64,000 nucleotides of DNA, from contig OY783198.1 in the NCBI GenBank assembly GCA_963678675.1, positions 6,019,001 through 6,083,000 on the forward strand. The letters run 5' to 3'. The notes beneath the pieces were generated by a model. It ran no database searches and was not told the DNA's origin. It was given only the letters and a program-made list of their open reading frames with translations. The translations under genes and the position numbers were made by a program. Of the stretch, positions 56,422 through 64,000 are shown one piece after another; within the stretch, counting starts at the first letter, position 1; the number at the start of each line of letters is the position of its first letter. This DNA is from Xiphydria camelus. Its lineage: Eukaryota > Arthropoda > Insecta > Hymenoptera > Xiphydriidae.

Positions 56422-56970
56422 CAGCGGGCTTTCTACCCTGTACATCAGAGTTCTCCACGCACGGTATATAACTGTCACGGAATACGCGGCACGTATTAAG
56501 TCCTTCGTCATTTTAACTTTATTTCCCCCATTTCGGGTCGCCGCGCGCAGCACCCCGCGTGTCGTATTGGGACGGGCGGGCGGGCGGGCGAGAAGGGGAT
56601 TATTTTACGGGTCGGGAGAGGGACGCGAAGCAGAGTTGAACTGGAAGTGCGGTACGTGGAAAAATTTAATTGGAACGAGCCCTGCTCGGCATTTATAGCG
56701 AGAGAAACAAAAAAGCCAGATAAAGAGAAAAGGACAAAGTGGACGATGTGGCGGGACCATTGAAGTGGTGGCGCGCGAGGACGCGAAGGAGAGGGGGCAT
56801 GGAGGGTTGATCCGTTTTGCCGCGCGTCACGTGGGGGAATCTTCATTTTTGTTCTTTTTCCAAAAGTGGAGTTCGCGTGAAAAATGCCTTTCTTGAAAGT
56901 CGTCCTCCCACGCGATATGCGGGGACGAGGATTTAAGATAACTGTCCCGATAGCCGGACGGCTAAGCCCA
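56422..56970. other. No gene seen; CpG-rich unique DNA
   Basis: Contains GGGCGGGCGGGCGGGCG near 56574. Nothing else supported. Confidence 0.4.
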
Positions 56971-57230
56971 CACTGAGAAAATAACCTGGTAAATTTAACA
57001 AAAATCCTGGGGACCGCAATCAAACCGCTTTGCTAAATATAGATCCTCCGTCTGGTTGGTTAAACAGACCATTTTTTGATTAGAATAACTAGACATTTAA
57101 TTGGAATAGCTAAACATGTAGTGAAAGTAACTAAATATTTGATCGAACTTACTGGTGTTTTGATTAGAATAACTAAACTCGTTTAACCAGATGCGTTTTG
57201 TCATTTTAATCAATTTATTTGTTCTCAGTG
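56971..57230. mobile_element. MITE family B, copy 6
   Basis: A complete, uninterrupted 260-bp copy: CACTGAGAAAATAACCTGG to TTATTTGTTCTCAGTG, with CA on both sides (56969-56970, 57231-57232). The repeated phrase GAATAACTAAAC and the CTCGTTTAACCAGATGCG block define the family. Confidence 0.9.
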
Positions 57231-57232
57231 CA

Positions 57233-57928
57233 GTATCCGGACAATCATAAAAATTCATACGGTAGATTTTAATCAGGGTTTCTACTAGTGACACTTCCTA
57301 TATACATCCTTAATTTATAGAAGATTTTTTCCCACTAGTCGTTCCTTTTTACCCCGCTCGATAATTTGATGTCTCGCAGCGAAAAATCATTGTTATATTA
57401 TATTTCGTTCAAAACAAAATTACACCTCACGTCCGACGTGTTTTGTATTATCAATATACGTCATCCTCGATGAAAATCTCCCGAAGTGCACCGCTACAGG
57501 TCGGAAGATAATTATCGCCGAAGCGCCTCGATAAGACCACCTCTATAATGCACTCGACGTCTTGTACATTAACCGGTGTATCCCTTGAGTAGACACGATA
57601 AGACGCGAATGCAACGTCATGTCGCTCTCTCGTCACGGCGATAATACCAAACTTCTTCGTCGCGTCTCCGACGCCCTGGAGTGGCTCGAATGACGTTGGG
57701 GGCTTTAGAAATTTTATTCAACGTCTCGGGGAAACGACGACATTGTCGAGTCGGTCGACTATACCCGCATGAAATAGACGCCCTTGATCGTCGGCTCCAT
57801 TCTACGCCCCCTTCACTCGCCAGAAATCCAACGATGGTAACAATATCGATGGCAATGACGACGTTGGCGCGATGGCAGACCGGAGAGGTGGTTACGTAGC
57901 GAATGCACGTGGCGCGTAGGACGTATAA
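57233..57928. other. No gene seen
   Basis: Mixed composition without repeat boundaries or exons that I can support. Confidence 0.4.
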
Positions 57929-57963
57929 AGAGGGAGAAGGAGAGAGAGAGGGAGAGGGGGAGA

Positions 57964-58013
<50 letters not shown>
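57929..58013. repeat. (GA)n microsatellite, longest in window
   Basis: About 85 bp of GA-rich DNA, the last 45 bp almost pure GA. GAGA-type factor binding is possible in principle; nothing in the sequence shows a promoter. Confidence 0.9.
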
Positions 58014-58015
<2 letters not shown>

Positions 58016-61000
58016 CGCAGTGAATGAAAGCCTCGCTCTGCATTATAAATGGGGATAAATTATGTCGCGCCCAGAGGGTTGAGTTATTACCGAGCACACT
58101 CGGGGTCGGATTTAAAGCTGCCGTCTCGTTTGCTAATTTTTCATTTAATTTTTTTCTTCAATAGCCGAGGCCGACTGCGCGTGGCTCGACGCTCGGGTAA
58201 ACGCGCGTCGATCGACGAGCGACCGATCCCCGGGGGCGATTCGTCGACGGGCGCGATTTTGGTCGTTATTTCTTTTAGACTAATTTTTTTTTTTTTTTCG
58301 GTCAAGAGAGTAGGCTGAAATATCGGGGAATTATACGAACGGTTCCTCTTCAAACTTCGCCCTGTGGAGCGGCTCGGGGTTTATTACGCGAGTAGAACAA
58401 TTTCCCGCGCACATGTACATACTTTTCGAGCGGAAGTTGAACGTGGTTATTTATTTATTTTTTTTTTATCGAAACGCGGTTATTCGAGGCTTTTATTATA
58501 TGGTCGCGACTTTATAGACGCTTTACGAATCAATTGGATTCGCTATTTATGCACGTTCCGACGATTTATAGTCGGTGTACTTTTGGCACGAGTCAGTTCT
58601 CACTTTGATCATACACTGAAGAGAGAAAGAGAGGGAGAGTGGGAGGAGGGAGGAGGGGGGGGGGGGAGTACCAATTCTGGAGCAGGTCAAAGCACATCTC
58701 AGGATATTTCGCATTTACGTCGTTAAACATTTCCACGTCGAAGAACATATATTCTTGTATCAAGAGTACCTTCGTCGGAACGAGAAATTCTTTCTGCGCG
58801 AAAAAAAAAACAATTACTCGAGCCTAGCAAATATTTTCTCGCGCGAAGAAAACCGTAGCTTGTGATCCTGAAATTATATCATGCTTTTGATTGAAGAAAA
58901 CATTTTTTTGGCATCAGGAATTATTTCTCTCGGTGTAAGTGTACGTTGTGCAAATACGGAGCGTTCGAATGGTACAGTGCGAGGGACGCGAAAAAGGCGA
59001 GAAACCGCTGCATAAGGAACGAGACGTCGGACACATTTGTACAGATATCCATTCAGTCTCTCTCTCACTCACTCACACACACACACACACACACACATCC
59101 CTCTCATCTTCCTTCATTCTTCCCCCTTTCTCCCTTGCTCTCACCTCTCACAAACACACCCGAGCAATCCTGCAGCCTCCCCATTGTACACTTGTTCCCA
59201 TTGTCTTATTGTTCCCCGTGTGTGTCTCGAGCACCCCCCGAATCCTCCGCCGCCATCGCCAATGCCACCATCGTGCGAGTAGAGTTTCGCCGAGGGTAGT
59301 TTGCGAAATTGTGAGAACGAATGGGGGCGACTGGCGCGCGCGCTCGCGTCGGACTTAACTTCTCGAGGGTCGAGAGGGTTGGTCGGTCGCGGAATAAAGG
59401 GTACGAGGCTGGGGGTCGTCTCGCACGATCGGGTCTCTACGACCCACGTCCGGCAGCGACTATTATTACTCACTCAAATTGAAAGAAGGATTAGGAAATG
59501 AATAAAAATATAGAATATGTTTAATATTTTATAATTTAACCCTTTGTGCGGTCGTATGTCTGCTCTCAGCCACCAAAGACCCATGTCTCTAAATTTAATG
59601 CGACCGTAAAGGGTTAATTTTAGGAATCTCTTAATAAACAATAACGGAATATATAAATCAAGTAAAAACTCCTTAAGTTTTTAAGAATTAAGAACTCATG
59701 ACTTACATTTACTCATTTGATTTCAAAAATCACATCACGTGGGATATGGTTGACCATATCGTTACCCGCGCCACCACTGTAGGGTTAAAAGCTCCGCGAA
59801 CGAAATTCGCAAATTCTCAGCGCGATTACTAAAATTCACTCCCGCGATTTTCTCGTCCACGTTAATTATTTCAACGATACACTCGTCCTTCGCTCGAATA
59901 ATCAAAGACACGCCCGCCCGGCCGGAAAACAATGAAATTACCCACCCCCCGCCGCGCTGCACTCGCGAACGCTCGATTATTCGAAGCGATGCACCCGTAA
60001 AAAGAGTGCATTATCGCGGAATCGATATTTCGGACGCCGCAGCGAGAGGCGATCGCGCCGCCAACACCCGCGGGCGCACACACGCGTGCCGCGCACATCC
60101 CCCCCCCCTCCTCCCGGCTGCAGCTCGTCGCTCAAATCGGTACCCGCGCGCGCGCGCGTCTACTCCGCGCAATATTGATGGGTTGCAGCGCGGCGCACGA
60201 ACGAGGAACCGGTGCGGTGGAATCCGTCTGCACCCGGCCGTTGTAATAAAATCAGTTTTAATTGCTGCAACCAGATTACAAATGATGCTCCGCGGGAGGG
60301 GTGCGCGGCCGGACGGCCGATTGAACGGGGGAGCGCGCAGACGAAAAAAAAAGTGATGGGAAAAACACAACAGCAGCGAACCGAACAAATTTCCAGCCGT
60401 GCACACACGGTTGTGAAGGGCGGCGGGAGGGAGGGCGAATTGATTTTAACGCGATTCTCGCGAGCCACCCGTAGCGCCGGGCAGGGGTTGGGGGGTGGTC
60501 CGACGGCGCGGCACGGGATAGGGGTGGGACGGCGCGCGGGTGCTTCGTCGCCTAATTGATTCGATATACATTCCATCGCACTCGGTTCGACGCTTTCGAT
60601 CCGTTTCACGTGTATTTGCCGACTTACCCAGTCGCGCGTGTTTCACCCGCGGAGCTTCCTCCCGGAAATCGATACGAACGGAATTAACGGACTTTTTTCG
60701 CCCCGCACATCGCCGCTGCTCCTCAATCGTTTCCGCATCGCGAGATCTGGGGCGCGTTACACGTTTTCCTCCGCGCGGTCTTCCGCGAACACGAGCAGAA
60801 CGCGCGGCGTCCTACCCCGCGCCACCTATGCTCCCAACACGGCGGAGCACAGCTGCAGTCCGAACACCCCCCACCCCGGACGTTCACCCGCTCCGCAAAC
60901 ACCGTCTCTTCCTCCGTTTCCAATTATTTTCCTATTATTTTAAGCCTATAGCCGCGGCAGATTGCGAGGCGCTCTTAATTAACGGCAACTCAGTTAACGG

Positions 61001-61064
61001 AGAGTTCGAGAGCAGCTCGTTCGAGTTTTAAATGCTCCGGAGGGGCGGGATAACAAATAAAAGG
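58014..61064. other. No gene seen; unique DNA with a (CA)n tract
   Basis: (CA)n at 59075-59098. An AT-rich segment at 59490-59760 includes GACCCATGTCTC-like sequence but no inverted ends. 60,000-60,900 is CpG-rich. No gene supported. Confidence 0.45.
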
Positions 61065-61090
61065 GGGGAGAGAGAGAGAGAGAGAGAGAG
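61065..61090. repeat. (GA)n microsatellite
   Basis: Short pure GA tract following AAAAGGGG. Confidence 0.9.
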
Positions 61091-61642
61091 CGCGCGAGTT
61101 TGCAGTGGGTTTTCTCTCGCGGCATCCGGTGAGTTGCACGGGGTTGAGAGAGAAAGAGACGGAGCGAAGGGATGGGAGGACAGTGGGTGGGGAAGAGAAA
61201 GAGTAAGAGCCTCGCAGAGCGGTCCCTACCTATTTATCTATTTATCTGACCCAATCCTACTGCTTTTTTTTTGCTCTCTTCCTCGAGAACCCTCTCGATC
61301 CTCGAGTGGCCTCGCTGCAGCCCTTCCTGACCGAAAATCGGATTCCAATCCGGCGAGTGGATCGTTCGTTAGCTTTGCCCGATCGCGACGGCGAGGACGC
61401 AGAGGCGAGGCTCTTCTCGGAGCGAGTGGAAAGTTTTCGATGCGGCGAATCGCCTTCCTCGTGGTTCCAGACTCTCTCTCCTCTTCGGCGTTAACCCCTT
61501 CTTCGGCGCCTGCTCCGGAAATCGAGTCGTAATCTGGCGAGTGGATCGTCCTCTTCTCTCGTACCTATTATAAGATTCCGCGGAGGGAATACCGAGAGGA
61601 TTTCTCGCGAGTTTAGCAGAGTCCAGGAGAGCGAGGCGCGAT
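61091..61642. other. No gene seen
   Basis: Contains a short direct repeat: TCCGGCGAGTGGATCG near 61350 and TCTGGCGAGTGGATCG near 61534. No coding support. Confidence 0.4.
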
Positions 61643-61905
61643 TTCGGAGAAAAATAACCTGGTCGATCTGACCAAAATCCTGGAGACCGTAACGAAACCG
61701 TTTGGTGAAATATGGATCCTCTCTCGATCTGTTTGGGTTTAGCTGATCATTTTCTGGTGAGAACGACTAAAGGTTTGGAGTAACTGAACATTTGATTAGA
61801 ATAACTTTGCATTTGGTTAAACTTACTAGTATCTTGGCTAGAATAACAGAGCTTGTTCAACCAGATGCGTTTCGTCATTTTAACCAAATTATTTTTCTCA
61901 GCATT
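61643..61905. mobile_element. MITE family B, copy 7
   Basis: CGGAGAAAAATAACCTGGTC on the left; TTTAACCAAATTATTTTTCT then CAGCATTG on the right. The interior blocks GATTAGAATAACTT and CAACCAGATGCGTTTCGTCA identify it. Both termini are slightly degraded and no target duplication is readable. Confidence 0.8.
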
Positions 61906-62513
61906 GCGGCAGGCGGATCTATAGCTACATATATTTACTGCGGAAATATGATGAACAATTCGAGCACACATTTTTAATCGTCAAATTATACCTGGAAATA
62001 ACGCCGCGCATTAAAATATCGAGTCAAATGTACCGCACAAATCACGAGAGTCGTAGGTAGAAAGCTAATAAGTCGCGAAATTATTCACAAACGCGCCACA
62101 CGGGCTCCGCGCGCTCTACCTGTATAGCTCTTACCAAATTATTCCGCTCGAGAGTTTAAACCGTGCGTATTAAACGCGAGCGAATTACGTCTGTTAATAT
62201 TTATGCTTCGACGCCGACGCATCATCGATCGCCCGGGTGGATAAAATAATGGACGGACGTAAATATATATCGATGCGATAAAATAGCGGAAAAAGCGAGA
62301 ACGAACGCTAGTCGGCTCGTTCGACACGCGTGTACGAACCGTGTACGGGGTCGTTTGAAATTTTCGTACTATTACGCGTAAGGGAAATTATATAGGAGCG
62401 GTTCCTGTACAAGTATATCGTCTCCGTGTGGACTATAATTTCATTATGATATTCTACATTGTACCGCATAGCAATTGCTAAAATATTTCTCAAACTCAAT
62501 TTAACGCTTATAT
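61906..62513. other. No gene seen
   Basis: Mixed composition; nothing identified. Confidence 0.4.
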
Positions 62514-62515
62514 TA

Positions 62516-62734
62516 TACTGAGAGAAAAAATGATATATTCAATTTTAAATCTGCTTCTACGGGTGGGGGAATGCAGAATTAGTTGCTCAGATTAATAAAT
62601 TTGGTTATAACGATTAATGGCTATTTGAAGGAAACAGGCAGTAGTCCATTCGAGACAATTATTAGTCTAAGTAATTCAATTTGCATTCCCCTACCCGTAA
62701 TCGTCGATTTAGTTACTACATTTTACTCCCAGCG
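62516..62734. mobile_element. MITE family H, copy 2 (intact)
   Basis: A 219-bp fold-back with TA on both sides (62514-62515, 62735-62736). The left end TACTGAGAGAAAAAATG pairs with CATTTTACTCCCAGCG. Arms include GGTGGGGGAATGCAGAATTA and its complement near 62680-62700. It provides the reference for copy 1 at 10.9 kb. Confidence 0.85.
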
Positions 62735-62920
62735 TAGGGTAGACCGAAGTGAATCGGATCATAGATCCATATTTTTCAAATCGAGCTGAAAATTATCATT
62801 TCGATCATTGGTATTATTTCGTTGGAGGGGAACGAAGTAATGTTAACGATTGGAATGTTCATTTTCACGGGGTTTTAAGAAATATAAGTCTATGCTCCAA
62901 TTCGCCTTGCTCTGCTCTAT
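62735..62920. mobile_element. Element J, copy 2 (uninterrupted, right end lost)
   Basis: TAGGGTAGACCGAAGTGAATC and GGATCATAGATCC match the left J terminus. GAACGAAGTAATGTTAACGA, GATTGGAATGTTCATTTTCA and GGTTTTAAGAAATA match the right part of J copy 1. It starts at the base where H copy 2 ends. Confidence 0.7.
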
Positions 62921-64000
62921 TCGTTACTGTACGTACAAACAAATAACAGCATAAATGTGTAATACACGGCTGATATACTTGTATAGGAATCGCCCCCATA
63001 TATTTCTCTTCGTGTATTTTCCGACGATCGAGAGCGAAATTTACGAATATCCCGGGAACAGTTTTACAGCTCGTTTAGCGTTGGTCCGGCTAACGTTGTA
63101 TAGTTTTTTTTTTAACATTATCACCATCGTCGATTGGACGAGCAATGATGATATACGTTGGAATGATAAATTTCCAACCAGAGTTGCATATATATATCTC
63201 TATAAGTACTACATTGGTTTATGAAAAAGTAAGATAGAATGAGGCATAAATTTCAGGCTTTTAGCAGGCACATTGCCTATGACAATCGAAGGTCAACTCG
63301 GCGTTTCATTTCGCCTCGCTTTCCTCCATATCCACCGTCGGACGGCGGATTGATGAGCGACTATTATCGGAAAACGTGGTCGCGTCAGTAACTCGTATAA
63401 TTATGGCTGCTTGTATTACGGAGCGGTACTAGATCGGTATCGGTTGATCGGCCGGCGTTTGTAGTATCAGACACAGTACGTCCGATATCAGAAAACTTCT
63501 CAAACATCCGTACGACGCGTACCTCGCGTGTACAACAAAAAGTCGTAGCGTACGTAGATAATAAACTGCGCATGTGGATGACATCGCTTGAAAAAAAAAA
63601 TCGTCATACCCCACCGGATCCTCCGCGCGGTTAACGATTTTTATCCGAAAAGAGGAATACGCGCGACACACAGACACGCATGGACGACGTCGGCCGAGTA
63701 AATCGCGCGTGGCGATGATTCGGTTTTATTAAAATCGTCTGTACCGGCCCCGGAGGGTGCAACGCGCGGGTCGATACGCCAACGCAGGTTGTCGGGAATT
63801 CATTGGCTCCGATTCGACGCATCGATAAATGCATAAATAAATAAATAAATAAAACGACTTCGTACCCGAAATATCGCCGTGCAGAGCCGCGTCTGTCGGG
63901 TGGTTGGACACCGTTGCTGCGGCCACGAGGAATCGACGCGCGCGCGAGGTTATCGACAGTTTATAGTTGCGTACGGTAAATGAACTCGTTACGGTTGAGT
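62921..64000. other. No gene seen
   Basis: Mixed composition with a short (AAAT)n run at 63832-63853. No supported gene, RNA or repeat boundary. Confidence 0.45.

Noticed and set aside
1..64000. CRISPR array, operon or bacterial mobile element
   Set aside because: No regularly spaced repeats with unique spacers, no bacterial gene structure or ribosome binding sites; the sequence is eukaryotic in character.

Overview
This 64 kb window looks like nuclear DNA of an insect, most likely a hymenopteran and perhaps an ant. The inference rests on base composition: unique sequence is GC-rich, CpG is abundant rather than depleted, there are many short CG runs and (GA)n/(TC)n/(CA)n microsatellites, and AT-rich miniature transposons are scattered through it. 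No database search was possible, so the taxon is an inference. No bacterial gene organisation is present.

I found no protein-coding gene I can support. The open frames are short, overlap on all six frames, are dominated by Arg/Ser/Pro/Ala from CpG-rich DNA, and show no recognisable domain. The window therefore reads as an intergenic region or, more likely, part of one very large intron. The evidence for an intron is a textbook recursive (ratchet) splice site on the + strand at 22,078-22,086: a pyrimidine tract ending in CAG directly followed by GTAAGT, with a branch-point-like CTCAT 27 nt upstream.

What fills the window is an unusually clear set of non-autonomous DNA transposons (MITE-like, terminal inverted repeats, no coding capacity). 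I call the families A to R; these labels are mine. Families B, C, D, E, F, G, H, I, L, M, N, Q and R have different interiors but most of their ends resemble 5'-CACTGAGAAAA or CACGGAGAAAA. Insertions are flanked by a 2-bp pyrimidine-purine duplication (TA, TG or CA), which suggests mobilisation by one transposase type. Families A (CCCAGGCGGAAAAGTT ends), J (TAGGGTRRA ends), K (GGGGAGAGTTGCC ends, about 1 kb), O and P are distinct. Many copies are nested: I in B in J (38.3-39.0 kb), B in D (47.8-48.4 kb), I in E (43.0-43.5 kb), L in E (28.3-28.9 kb), C in N (12.8-13.2 kb), F in G (2.5-2.8 kb), F in E (5.5-5.9 kb), a small element in H in G (10.9-11.4 kb), R in B (44.7-45.1 kb), M next to E (50.5-50.9 kb). 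These nests give a relative insertion chronology.

Other features are a tRNA-derived retroposon with A-tail and 8-bp target duplication (36.3 kb), a mariner-like mini-hairpin (52.0 kb), a perfect 29-bp stem hairpin inside a K-related repeat (14.8 kb), a long inverted repeat at 45.2 kb, and a 257-266 bp tandem duplication at 56 kb. Between the repeats lie long CpG-rich tracts in which I see no gene.
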